Shown: in pieces, positions 39,101-53,193 of the stretch
Layout: every line of letters begins with the position of its first letter
Numbering within the stretch: position 1 is the first letter of the stretch
Assembly (NCBI RefSeq): GCF_022458985.1
Contig: NC_061771.1
Span: forward strand, 19,479,501-19,543,500
DNA length: 64,000 bases
Source of the DNA: Mugil cephalus
Lineage: Eukaryota; Chordata; Actinopteri; Mugiliformes; Mugilidae
Direction of reading: 5' to 3'
Notes under the pieces: generated by a model
Told to the model about the DNA's origin: nothing
What the model saw: the letters and a program-made list of their open reading frames with translations, nothing else
Database searches by the model: none
Made by a program: the position numbers and the translations under genes

Positions 39101-42100
39101 CCAGAGACTGATACAGCAAATCCAATCCGGCCGTACGAGGTTGTGTGTCTATAGATAATGCGAGCTGCAGGAACATTTCGAGCAGACTGACTCGCTGAAA
39201 ATGACAGCCTTCATTAAATGTGCAGAAAACGCACTAATCTAGAGCTGTGGCAAGTGCACGAAGCATTTTAATTAATTTTGACCAATAGGAGTACCAGCTA
39301 CAAAACATTATTTCTTACTAAAGGTTTATTGTATTTTCTTTCCAAACAGCTTTGTAAAGCGTGATGATGTCACGTCTATCCGGGATTATTCAAGCTTGGG
39401 CTTGGAGATAACTGTGGAAAGACGCTTTTTGTTTTTGGAGACACAAAAACAGATTCATACTATCACATCTCACGGCTGCTCTGAGTTCAACCATAGTTTA
39501 TGTTTCTTCTGAATGGGTATCCCTCTTTTCTGGTGGAGAGCCCTTTAAATTATTTCCCAAGTACTTAAAATATGCATTGTTTATCCTGGGTAATTTCACA
39601 TTGTCTCTGGTAAGACGTGTTGTTTATTTTACATTTATTTTAAGTGTTACACTCTAATTACTAATATTTTTCTGTCTAAACTACAGCGTTGTGAAGTATT
39701 TGGGAGGGTTCATTAGCGAGACACTCTGAGTTTAAAAAGATTTCCATTAATGATGATAATTATATGTTGCTTTCACAGACCAGTTGACATCTCTTCTCAA
39801 ATAAGTCTTAAAATCAGTTGAGTTGCGCATTTAAATACGACCAAGGAGGAAACATGTGTTTTGCTTTGTTTTGTTTTGTTTTGGTTGTAGCATGAGGGTA
39901 GAAGCACTGTTTTTTTCTAATTATAATTATCTGGTAAACCAACACGAGACAGACACATTAAAAACTAAAACATTAAAAAAAAAATAATAATAATAATAAT
40001 CAGAAGACTGTGAAATGAGGTTGTGAAGCCGTGAAATTATGTCAAAGACGTCTATGTGTTGTGTTGGATCCTACTACTCCAGTTAGCATGCTAACCAGCT
40101 CCCTTATGTAATACAAAGACACACTCGCATTTTCATTTGATTATACTGCATTCTGCTCTATCTCCACCAGTTATGAAAATTTTGGATTATACAGTGTAAT
40201 TAATTATTTATTTAGTTACTCCACTCTCACGGTCCTCCGGGTCTTTTGGGGAGTGGTTGGCATGGCAACTTGTAGCCATCATGATGTCACATCCTGTTTC
40301 TATGTGTAATACTACTTTGGGGCACAGGACGGGATGGTGAGTTGCTGTGACGTCTACAGTGACTAAGGAGACGAAGAAGAAGTAGAAGTTCAGAAAAGCG
40401 TCCTATGTGCTATTTATTTCTGTGTTGTATAGTTTTATATAGCCGTTGTGAATAAGTTGATAGCTTTGTACATTATGCGACCTTACTCTGATTCTAATCT
40501 GGTTTAACCCTTTCTGGGGCGAGGAACCACATGAGGTAACAAAAGCATTTTAAATTGCGTCCCTGTGACTCTCAGTGAGGTTTAGAAGCATGTTTTATTT
40601 CACTCAGTCAATCAGTAAAGATAAAGAACTGCTTCATTAGGTGAAGAAGTGTCCTAATGCTGTCAAATGTGATAATGTGAATGCTGACAAGTGCCTGAAT
40701 CAGCACTTGTGTTCTTATGGTCTAAATACACACATTCACACTTGTTTACCACTTAAGGACAGGGAACCATATATCACATATGTGAAAAAATAAAACTTGA
40801 GTCCCTACAATAACATGCTGGTGTTGAAATTTTGAATTTCCAAGTATTTCATTGAGTTCACTATAAAGGCTTCAGCGAGTCAGCATTTCAGCAGCACTAC
40901 ATCATGATGAAATTGGCTTCATTATCTCAGGGCTATTTAACAGGAAGAACAAGAAATTGTGGAGAAATTTACAAATATATATATATATTACACACTGCTC
41001 CTTTAAGGGGTTTTCTGCAAAGAATCAATGCTGCTAACACAGTGGCAGGGGGTCAGTCTTTGACAAGTCTGTCCCTCCACCCCTGTAAAAACCCACGGTG
41101 TGACGCTATGACCTTCAGAGCATGCCCACACACACACATGAACACACACACACACAAGTTGTTCTCACCATGCTCCAACACCAGCTGTGGAAGTCTGCTG
41201 TTGATGGAGTCTGCGGCAGCCTGCCTCTTCTGGACCTGGCCCTTTGCGTCCAGGTGACTGAAGAGGGGTGATATGAAGGGGTAATTAAAACCGCTGACCC
41301 CGTTCCTGACAGCAGGCTCCGACTGGGGCTGGTGATTCTGGTGGTGGTGCTGGTGATGCTGATGGTAGAGCTGATGCAGGTGTGACAGGTCGTTGGGGAC
41401 GTGGCCCGAGTGCCGGTGGGCAAGTCCGTTCATTTCCCCAACTGCGCCCCCTCTGGCCGTTCCACCCCCTCGGTCTTTCTGGCACATGCACGCACAGTGA
41501 AAGTGTGGGCGTGCCTGGGTGTAGACGCGGGAGACTCGTCTCCAGGCCTTGCGGCCCAGGTGCGCCAGGTAGCGGATGATCTCCTCGTAGCAGCTTCCTG
41601 GTTGGCTGTCGCTGGCCAGCGTTGAAGCCGACTGGTGGAGCTGGCGAGCGTGCTGCTCCGACTTCATTAAGGCGTGCTCTCTCTGCTTCGTTTCGGAAAA
41701 CTGTGTTGCTATGACGACCAGGCACAGGTTGATCATGAAGAAGGAGCCCACCTGATCAGGATCACGCACATACGCGTTAGGCTACTTTGACTTTTCGCAG
41801 CTCAATATCCATGTGTGTGGTTTGTACTTACTATGATAAGGAAAATGAAGTAGATGAAGTTGTAGAAGGAATGTGCATCCATGACGTAGTACATGATGTC
41901 CACCCATCCTTCAAGAGTGATCACCTGAATTGAAACACGCACACAAATCAATGGTCATCGCAGAGGCGTGTCCTGTTTGCGCGTCATCGCGCCATCAACT
42001 GATCATAGACGTATTTACCTGAAAAATGGCGATCCATGCATATCCAATGTTATCAAAGTTAATAGCTCCTTTGTGTGGGTTAACTTCCCCGGACCGACAC

Positions 42101-45100
42101 TCGTTGTAGTACTGGTACCAGTTCACACATGACACCGACTCATCTACTCTTAGTCCTATCTCTGGATGGGCCTCCTCTGGGCTCAGGAGGCAGGAGGTCC
42201 TGCCCACACGGCGGCGAGGCACGTCAGTGCACCGAAGCATCCCGTTATCTCGTTCCATTGAGCAGATGAAGGGGTGGTCCTCGGTGCCATCGGGCCGATA
42301 GTAGCCATTCAGGAAAGAAATGTTGTACTTCCTGGGGAAGAGGGATGGAAAGTGTATTAACAAGGGATTCATCTTAAAATAGTTTGCCCTGTTAGAATGC
42401 ATTGATATACATAAATACGCTGTCGTTTTTGGAAAAGTTACTATAGTAGAAGTAAATTTCTTGGGAGTTGTTTTCAGCTGCAGATGAATGGATATTTGGT
42501 ACTAATGGGTATTTATGGCAGCAGGATGGTGCATGTGAAGGAGCATGTCACCCATTATGGCTCACTGACGTATTTTCCAATTTCACGAAATTAATTATGG
42601 ACGATGGCATAAAGGAACAGGCCGTATTTGGCTTCAGCTACACAGGCAGAATACTTGTTGGCAGGATCAGCTCTCAAGAATAAAGCTTTAAATGGTAGAA
42701 ACGCGGATTAGACAGCAAACACAAAGAGAACATTTCTGGAAAAGTCAAAGTCTAAATTAATATCAAAATGATACAATTATTCTAATTTCTTACCCCCAGA
42801 AATTAATGACTGTGAGACATACACAAAGGTGCTAAAGGAAGAGATGGAGAAATAAAAAGGGATTGAAATACAGACAGAAGCAAAAAGGGGAACAAGAATT
42901 AAAGATGCAGTGGAGAGTTTATCATTCAATCATCTGTGGCGTGGAGAAGGGTCACAGGGGAGCGCTGCTGCCTCACTTCTTATTAAGGAAGGTCATTTTG
43001 TTGTTATGAAGCAGAAAACAATCCCAAATTGCTACTCTGAAGATAATATAGCGAAGGGTTAGTTTGGAATAGAAAGAAATGAGCTCCTGTGCAGTAGGTT
43101 AATGTGACCGCGTGTGAGTCAAGCAAGAGCCAATAAGAATAAGACTCTGCCTTTCCCGATACAGACGCATAATGTGACAGAGCTTAAGAATAAAGCATGT
43201 TGCTGCTTTTCAAGGGGAATTTTGCAGAGATGCGTTTGCAGTCTCCAGCGCGACAACAAATGATTACTTTGTTTAATTTACATTTTTTTTATTTATTTTT
43301 TTCATCTTCGTACACATGAACTCAAAGATGAGCGTCTGCCTCTGAGGGTCAGTTGGCACAATTAACCGAAGAATGAGCCATAATTAAAACCATCTGTGGA
43401 AAACGCATGGTCCTCCGCACTGTCAAAAGACACTTTAAGGGTCGTCATATTACGACTGAGTCAAAACAATACAGATGCAACCTGAGCCTGCTTGTCATTC
43501 AGTTTGCTGAGCCCCTTCTCCCAAAAGCCTTGTCAATCACTCCAGATGTCAATCAAACCTGTCATAGCACCAATTAGACCACTCTTTTATATCTACTGTG
43601 CTTTAGACTAGAATTCTCTTTGTCTTTTTTTTTTAAATGTATTGTCAAAATGGCCATCAACACACATGTGATAACAAAGCATTTATTGTCTTTTTAAACA
43701 GGACTTTGTTGGAGCTGGTTAGTATTTTGAGCTCACAGCCTGTGATCATCTGTGTCACTTTAGGGGGCTAGTTTGGTTTCTTTATAGTGGGGGTTTAATG
43801 AGGTTCATTAATAGTCAGTAGCTGGGTTTACATGGAGCCATATATTCCGATTACAATCGGTTTACGAGCCCAAACCAAATGAAAATGCTCCATATCTCAG
43901 TCGGAACAGACACGCCCTAAACCGAATTAGATTTCATTCACGTTTCCTCAACTGGTGTGCGGCTCCACGGACAGCTTGTTTTTAATAACAACTCTGAAAG
44001 AACTGGATGTAATCACACGCTCAGACGGTAGAAAAAAAGAACAGAAATACTGAACTTTTTAAAAAGGTCCATCAAAAATTCATTGAAGCCGGGATAGACC
44101 GAAGCGCGAACAAATTCGGAACCGTTGAAAAACCTTGAAGACCATCAACTATTAGGCTAAACAACACAATAGCAAAAGTGGATATGGCCCCACAAAAGAG
44201 TCAAGCTACTACTACACTGATTAGATGAGAGACCAGTCAGTGTGATGTTTTCATCGATCTGCGCATGTCCAATTAAAAGTAGTGGTGCACGTAAACATCA
44301 GATTGGAATAGATCACCTCACATGTAAACAACTGACCTGAAACCTTCAAACAGGAATGAGAAAAAGCCTCCATGTAAACCCAGCTAGTGTGTAACCTACA
44401 GTAGATGGTGGGAGGCTCACGATCCGTCTGGAGAAGCCGACAGGAGTCCCGGCACGGAAGCCAAGCGGTGAAAGCATATTTTAGCCACACAAAAAACAAG
44501 ACCCTCCTAAAAATATCTATACCGGTGTAAGTGTACAATACACGCTGCATATTATCACCGCCACCAGCTGCTCCGTTGACAAAACCAATCATTTTTACCT
44601 CGCGGCACGTAGAAGTTCCTGGTCACGGTTGCTTCAATGGGATAGAAATAACTTGGTAAAACACCAAAGCCACATAAACTGAGCTTGTGTCAACTACCAT
44701 CTACTGGAGGTAATATACTGACTTCAGTTAAGTACCTTATAAAAAAACATTTTAAAGATACTGCACTATTCCTTTTACGATGTTTCCACGTGTGCTTTAG
44801 TATCAGACGGCAGTTTTTGACTCATTATTCTGCCAGCAGCTATATAAATAAAGTGCATATGTAGTGATAGTAGTATTATAGTTATTGCAGATCCATTATT
44901 TAACCACTAATTACCTACGTGTCACTCCATTAAGCATTGTTGTGCCACCACAGCACCGTCACTGTCTATTATCTAAGTGGGTTAGATGAGCAGATGTGAG
45001 GTCAGGAGCGGGAGATGATTTCACCTGATGTTATGTGATGTTATGCGACGGTGTTTGTGAGCATGTGACGCCGTGATGGCGTAAAAGCATCAGGCAGACA

Positions 45101-46972
45101 GCGATCGGGCCTGACGTGGAGCCTCACATGGGAGCGCTACATCTCATAAGGTCTTTAGTAGCGAGAGCCTCTGAATAGCGACACACCAAATTCATTCAGT
45201 CTTCCCAATCCCTTGATTTGTGACCTCCGACGCTGTAAGTGTCTCCACCAGGAGACGCATTAACACCATTTTGCAGCCTGCGAGACGGCGCTGATTAAAG
45301 AACAAACAAGATCAGAGCATCTGTGATATCGATCCCCGCTTAGGAATAATAGCCGGGTGAAAGAAGCTAATCAGTTGTGGGCAAACTTTTGACACGGGAT
45401 TCAGAATAATGAGGCCGGCGCATCCCTTGTTGTGACATCTGCCTGTTACTATGGTAACTCACATCTTGACATCCTCTCCGATGAAACACCGGTTCCTCAG
45501 GAGCCCCGCCCACAGCTGTACGCCGACAATGCCGAAGATGAAGAAGACGAAGAAGCACAGCGCCAGCACGTTGCCCAGCATGGGAAGCGTGTCTAGCAGG
45601 AGGGTCACCAGGATACGCATACCTACCAAAAGACACACACACGTATATTTACAGCAAAAATACTAGACAAATAGAAGTAAATGTTTACTGTTTAATCACG
45701 TCAGTCACAGGAAGTGTTGGCCGGACTTTTGAAATCTAATGAATTCACCACTAAACTGAAGCAGCGCAATTAGCTGAAAGGCAAATAATTGGAGTTCAAA
45801 CACTGATAATTGGTCTCTTCTCCAATCCCCTGAAGAGCACACATACAAGAGCTTCTTCTTTACGGCTTCTCGACTACTGACTACTTCAAATACACTCTCA
45901 AATTTCACAAGAACCCGTCTCCGAGCCAAGGTCACAGAGTGTAAAAATAACCCACAAAAGTTGGCTGGCTAGCTTGTACGGCACGCCGTTAAGTGAAACA
46001 CAAGCATCCTAATGAATCCTATGACTTTGTTCACCGTGTCCTGATATGTTTATGCGCGCACCCGTCAAAAGGAGAGCTCCGCTTGTTGGGGAGCCGAAGA
46101 AATGAAATAGGGTTTGCGGTGCAATCAGAGAGTACAAGGACATGTTATTTTGTTGTCTTGTCTGTGACTAATGAGATTGTTTCCACATCAGATGAACAGG
46201 GCAAAAAATTGTGGCACCTTTTATACATAATTAATAAGGACGTAAAGTTGATTGGACAAGTTACCATAAACTTGTTTTGCGCAGTCATCATATTTAATAT
46301 GTGGCCCAGTGTGAGGTTCTCCAAAGTCCACCACGCGTAGACGTGAGCAGATGCTTGGAATATTTTATGCCGATGCTTTGACAGGCCTTCACTGCAGCCG
46401 TCTTCATTTCTCGCTTGTTTTGGGGCTTTTCCGCCTTCATTCTGGTTTTCGGCAATTAAAACGCAGTTTGATGCGAAAACAAGAACCTCCTCGGCTGCCT
46501 TCCCCCTGCAACACCTCTGGCCACAGGCGTGTGGACGTGAACACACTTTAATCAACATTTCAATCACGGACCGGAGCACAGTCGAGACGAAACAATGAAA
46601 CATAAGAAAGTGACTGACCTAATGATTCCTGCTGCACGTTGGAGGAAATAGAAAAGGAGAAAAACTCACTGGGAACTCTGTTGATGGCTCTCAGTGGGCG
46701 GAGAACCCGCACCGTCCGTATCGCTGACAGGCTGACGTTGTGTCCGTCCAGTGAGTACTCCAGCATTCTGCAGAGAGAGGGAAAGCCACCGCCGCGTCAT
46801 TGGCATCAGGACCGGGCTGACCTTGGCAAACCCTGGATGTCTACAGGGACTCCAGCACAACACAGTATCTGGGATACATAGCCTTTTAGCTACCAATCAC
46901 TGAGGTCTCTGTCTCTCAGGACCAAATGATGCGATTGTCATTCTGTGAAGCTATCATAGGCGCACACACACG

Positions 46973-47037
<65 letters not shown>

Positions 47038-50000
47038 CTGTCGGTACGAGCAAGCACACGCTTGACATTTAACTGGCATTAAACAAGAGTCTAAGCTTTA
47101 CACAAAACACACACATACACACTTCTGGCTCATATTTAATGTCAAATGCGTGTGTGTGTGTGTATATGAGCGCATGTGTGTGTGTGTTCCCCTGTCAAAC
47201 ACTCACCCCACTATAACAATGAAGAAGTCCAATCTGTTCCATGTGTCGCCTAGGTAACCGCTCTGACCTATGACCCCGAGAGCGACCATTTTCACCACCA
47301 TTTCGCCGGCGAAAAACACAAAGATCCCGTCGTCCAGAGCCTACACGAAACGCAAACACACGCACAAAGGATTAGCAGGAGGAAGAAAGAAGGCACAAAC
47401 TTTTTGTACTCTTGAAGATAAAACACGGCTGAACATAATTAGCTTATAATTCCAGAGAGAGGTTTTAGGGTAAAGGTTGCAATTAGGGCTTTGATTAGAG
47501 AATGCATTATGTCAATGAATGTCCTCACAAAGATAACTGTACAAACTTATGTGTGTGTGTGTGCACGTGTGTGTGCTTTACCTGCAGCAGGAAGGGGGTG
47601 CGGTCACAGGGCTGGAACATCCCCAGGGTTACACAGTTGAGCAGGATTGCCAAAATGCTCACTCGCTCGAACCATGTGACACAGAGTTAAGGGTCAACAG
47701 TTTGGAAAATTGATTACAAAAATTCAATATTAGCCCAATTCACTGGATTAACCGACAGCCTCCAACAATCACAGTGAGCCGGGGATTTAAGAAGATTACT
47801 GTCTGCTGCTCCCCCCCCCCCCCCCGACTTCCTATCAACTTAGGTGTCCTCCCCTTTTCCACCGCAAGAAAGTTCCCGGGGGGCTGAGAACAATTATCGG
47901 CGCGGCGCAAGCACCGGGGTCTAACGGCACCGTCAAATAGGGCTGTGTATACACTCTAAAACAGGTTCTTCTTTAAGTGCTCTGGGGCACATTTAGTCCT
48001 CTGGAGATCCTTGTGATGTCTAAGAACCTTTTCTTGCTGTATAAGGTTCTTTGGGGAACCGCATTTCAAAAAGATTCCATTAAGAACTGAATAAGGTTCC
48101 ATGAAAAACAGGATTACATACAGTTCTTTGAAGAACCAGTGGGTGGAACTTTTAAAGGTTCCCCTATGGCCTCGATGTGAAGAACCACCTTTGTTTCCAA
48201 TTTGAACCTTTATCTTTCAGGGTGTGCTGAGTCCACGTGAACGTGAAATTTTGTAACGGATCTGAAATCACAAATTGTGACACAAACTCAGAAATGTTGT
48301 ACGTTTAGAAAATCTTATCGCTCACTTTTAAATCCGTGACTACTGTCGTGTTGCCACTGCTCTCCACCAGTTCACCAAAGGAGCCGTTTAGCTCATTTTC
48401 CAAAATGAGCTAAACGGTGCCAACACTGCATACAAATAGCTTCTGTATCTCTGGAATATGCAGCACGATAAATAACGTTATTTCAAGAGACATCAGCTCA
48501 GTTGATGTTTTAATTACGATGGTTTTCTCCCCTTTAGATGCGGAGACTTTGAAGGGCAAAGCACACGATTCCCATAATTTTCATACTCATCAAACCACGC
48601 GGTGACCCCCTCTTACCCTTATGTGGAATCATCTGCATTCATTATGTTTCTCCACTGATTTCTTCAAGCTTTCCCCTCTGTTGCCCTCAAATATCCGGTC
48701 AATGGTGATGTCTGCAAGAGCCTCGAGGAAACCCTGAAGAAACTAACTAGCCGACGTTAAAGGCCCAGACACGTCCGTCTTCCAGTGTAAAACATTAGGA
48801 GATTGAAACTAGAAAACATCCATCTGAGATTCGCAAGTGAACGCACGAACCGAAAATGCAGGTAGGAAGTCACTGATGAGCTTAAATGTGTCTCCCTTTA
48901 CAGGCGCAGCTTCCATCAAGACATTTGGAAATGTTTAATATTTACAACTACAAACGCCTGACAGCTACCGTGAAACAGTGAGACGCTTGAAGTCAGTTTA
49001 TGTGTAAACTTGTGCATGGTGTGAGTTTGAGCATCTGTGTTTCTCGCTGGCTGTCAAACGTGGAGGAAGAAGGAGCATGAATCAGGAGTGAAAAGCAGAC
49101 AGGTTTAAAGAGAGAAAATAGTCAGAAGCAGATAGGAAATAATGTGTTCATTTTTTTTTCTTCTTTTTTTTTTTACAAACACAGACACACACATTTGAGC
49201 ACAAATATGAAAACTGCTGAATGGATGACAAGAATGTATTCAAGAGCCAAGGACGCATACATAACAAAGCCGTGAGCATGCACACGGACACACACACACA
49301 CACACAGACACACGTGTACGTGCACACACACACACAGTCCCCTTCGTGGACACTTTGCTCTCAAGAGGGCGGAAAAATTAATGAGAGTACAATCCTTTAT
49401 CACCCTTGAGACAGAAAGAGAGAGAGTGAGAGGAACGACAGGAAGAGGGAGCGGGAGAGAGAGAGGGAGAGAGAGAGGGTAATCCAGTGTCCTCCCTTTG
49501 CTATGGTTGCCATGGGAACCCCCATCTCACCGTGGGAACTGACTTCTGAGTTTCACAATCCGCTTGCATCCTGTCTGGACTGGAACACAACGCAATTAAT
49601 ACACACACACACACACACACAAACACAAACACACACATGCAAAACACGCTCACGCAGACAATAGAAAAGGATGTCCTTCACCACAACTCCTCCTGAAGCA
49701 TCCTTCGTTCCCTCAAAGCTGAGGAGGGTCCCTTTAATCCTGTGCCATCTGTGTAAGTTACAGCGGCGTAAATGACCCCCGTGCATAGAGCACACACTCA
49801 CGCCTGCGCGCGCATGCATTCTTAAGCGAGGGATGGGGCAGGGTCAAGGTGTGAGTGATGGATGAGATGGGAGTATTTCCGCGGTTGGCACATCATTCAA
49901 CATCGGCGACGAAACACAGAGGGAACGTCCTTTCCCCGGTTTTCGCTCTCCCCACTGCTCCTCCTTTATCTCATCTCACATTCAACCTTTCTCTCCATCA

Positions 50001-52629
50001 TCTCTCATTTTCCTCTACAGCCCTTTTTTTTCCCCCCTCTCTTTGGCCCAATTATTTTTCTCTCCACTTTGCTCCTCCTGCTCCCTGTCTCTGCCTCTTC
50101 CTCCATATAGTGCGGCATAATTTTCCATTTTCATTCCGTATCACTTCTTGCATATATTTTTTGCCTCTCCCATCCACTCCCATCGCGCACACAGGCGCTC
50201 CTTTCTCCGTGAAGCGCCTTTTACTCCCCGCTTGTTTCCAGCGTTTCCACATGCGGCTGCCCTTGGGTAGAGTTCCAGTCTCCGTCAGAAACCTGAGTCT
50301 GAGCCAACAGATAAACTACAACTACACTTAATAATTAACATCGGTTGGAGAGATGGAGGGGAAGAGAGACGAGCAGGGTGGGAGACAAAGATATAGATAC
50401 ATGAGGGGGAAAAAAAGACAAGGAGCAAAAGAGCGACTGTTAGAGATGAAGAAGAAATAGTTTGCGAAACAAGAAAAAGAAGTGCAGCTGAACAGGAGGA
50501 CGAGAGAGGCTAAGGCCCCGACAATTCAAGCTTTTAAGTGTGAACAACCGCAAATGTTGCATGACCTCCATGCTTTGTCTTTTCTCCCTAATTGCCTCTT
50601 CCTCTTATCTTCACATCGTTCCTTCTCGCTCCCAAAGAACCACCTCCTCGTCTCCTCTACCGCGCCCTCCCTCTTTTGAACCCCCTCTCCTCCAGTGCCA
50701 GCACAGGTAATAAAGGTCAGGCAGACATTATAAATCAAATCAGATCACATCAACCTGATCTTTCTGGCATCATCCTCCGCCCTTGGCTGGGATACTCATG
50801 CTAAAGTCAGCGTGTGGGAATTTTTTCTTTTTTTCTTTTCTTTTTTCGTGAGATCCGTTCATTAACTTAAAAGGATCGTCCATGGGGACGCTCGGGCCGT
50901 CCTGGTGCAGAGGAGGCCTTTCATGCCCCGGTGAGGTACCTCAGTCTCATGAGGCACTCTTTATAAAAGGTTAGATGTTTTAACTTAGAGTTTTATACGC
51001 CGCCATTAAGAAGACACACCACTCGCCTGTGTGGTTGTAAAGATACACTTGGCCGGACATCCTCCACTAGCATGACACTTGCTTCGGAGAGCTCTCTAGT
51101 GGACAATTTGACATTTTAAATTCAGGAAAATCCCAGAAAAGAGGTCATTCATTAAAAGCTAAACGTTTCCTTAGTGCAGATTTGATGGATCGTTGTAAAA
51201 TTCCTGCACTAATTAGACCCCGTCGGCCCATTAGAAGGGAGGGATTGTGTTTACTCTGATTCATTTTTAAAAGAAACAAGGTGTATTATTATTGGCCTTG
51301 TTAGCGGAAATAGTCAATTGGCGCTACGGCTTTTTGTCAGTTGATTGATTCACTGCACTGATCAAGGCTGAAATATAACAGCAGCCATTAAATGGAGTGC
51401 CATAAAATCTGCAGCCGGTATAAATGTTCCCTTAGCAGATGAATCCTAATCACTTGAACGATTCTCCGATTTCTTATTGTTTGTTTTTTTTTCTGTAGTG
51501 CCATCAGCAGGTGTTTGTGTCTCTCTCTAACCCTCTCCCTCACACTGTTCCTTGTATTTTACTGTTTCCACGGATGGCACAAAGCTTTAAAACGTGGTGA
51601 GTTTGGAGAAAAATAGACTCTATCAAGCTGGGTTTCTATGGAAAAATTAAGACAAACTGTTACAAAGCAAAGAAAGTTTTCACAAAGAATCATTTGGGTT
51701 CTATGGTATATATCTAAAACAAAGCCGTCTCAGTTACTCTTACGCAAGTCCCTTTGTCTTTGTCTAAGCTTTGTTGTCTATACGCTGACTTCATGGACAT
51801 TTGCTAACATTAAAAAATTCTAGCAGTTTCTGCAGGTCTTGCTCTGTATACAATCTGCTACACACAAAACCTCAACGTAAACTTCATTCATTTTGTAAAA
51901 CTGACTAAAATTGACACTCCCGTTACTTTAGCTAGTATGTTAGCAAACATTAAGAGGAATGAACTAACATCACATAACTACACAACAAATAAATAGTTTG
52001 TAAATTTACATATATTTGCAAAGTTCCAGGGTAAGTAGCATTCAAAAACACTATGATAAGGGAATATGTTATTATGCTAAGCTAACTAATGCTGTTTGCT
52101 GGTAATGTCATGTTGTTTATGTGATAATGAATTATTAATGAGCCAGCAGTAAAACCACCAGGAGGCCATATGAATAGCAGAATGTGGTACTGCAATGGAC
52201 TAATCAGCAGTCAAGTTGTAGTTTATATTCATGTCTGTCCAGACAGACTGCACTACATAATACTAGTAATGAAGGCACTGGAGGAATTGACATTTTGGAT
52301 ATGGCGATATATACAAAGTATTTAATAATGGCCAAAGACATGTTTAGTTGGAAAAAACTAACTCCCTCGAGGTCTTCCTGAGATTTTGCGTTGACAAGAA
52401 CGGGACGGACATTCGGAAAACAACACGCCTCGTCCTGCAGCTGTCCCCAGCACACCGGCACAGAGGTGTAAGAGTCATTTGGATGGGAATCCTCTGCAAA
52501 AAGAAAGAAAGGAACTCTTCTATATGAATGAGCAACCTGCTCCCTCAGCCTCACACTTCCACTCTGGCACCAGCGCACACAGACTTGATTAAACATAACC
52601 CAGTTAAGCCGAGTCTGTCATGTGGAGTG

Positions 52630-52682
<53 letters not shown>

Positions 52683-53142
52683 CAGAGAGGCAACAGAGAG
52701 GGAGAGAGGGAGTCTGAAATGAAGGTGGGCCCCAGTTAGTCAAGTTGTCATGTCCTCTGGCTCCGCCCCCTTCTGACTGTGACAGATGGTAACCACGGAA
52801 ACGCCTGCTGGAGTCATGTTAATTGGCTGAAATGATTGTGACAGCTCACCCTACTTTGGGTAAGACCCCCCCCCCAGTCCATCGCTGTATCCTCATCACA
52901 CACACACATCAAGCCAATTAAGGAACTGTTTAGGAAAAGGGAAAAAGAAGAAGGGAAAAGAGGCAACATTGCACTGGTATTGAGAAAAGACAGATGAAAA
53001 GAGGGAGATAAAAGAGGGGAGGAGCCAAATATGAAAGGCAAATTAGGAAAGTGCTTGTATCTGAGTGATGGAATTAGCTTTTCTCATCTTTAAACAAAAG
53101 GAATAGCTCTGAATGTTTCATGGACTACTGAATAAGTTATGC

Positions 53143-53193
<51 letters not shown>

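Noticed and set aside
52204..52596. 130-codon minus-strand ORF within cacna1h intron 1
   Set aside because: No family resemblance, no nearby splice sites in phase with cacna1h, and irregular composition. Treated as a chance frame.
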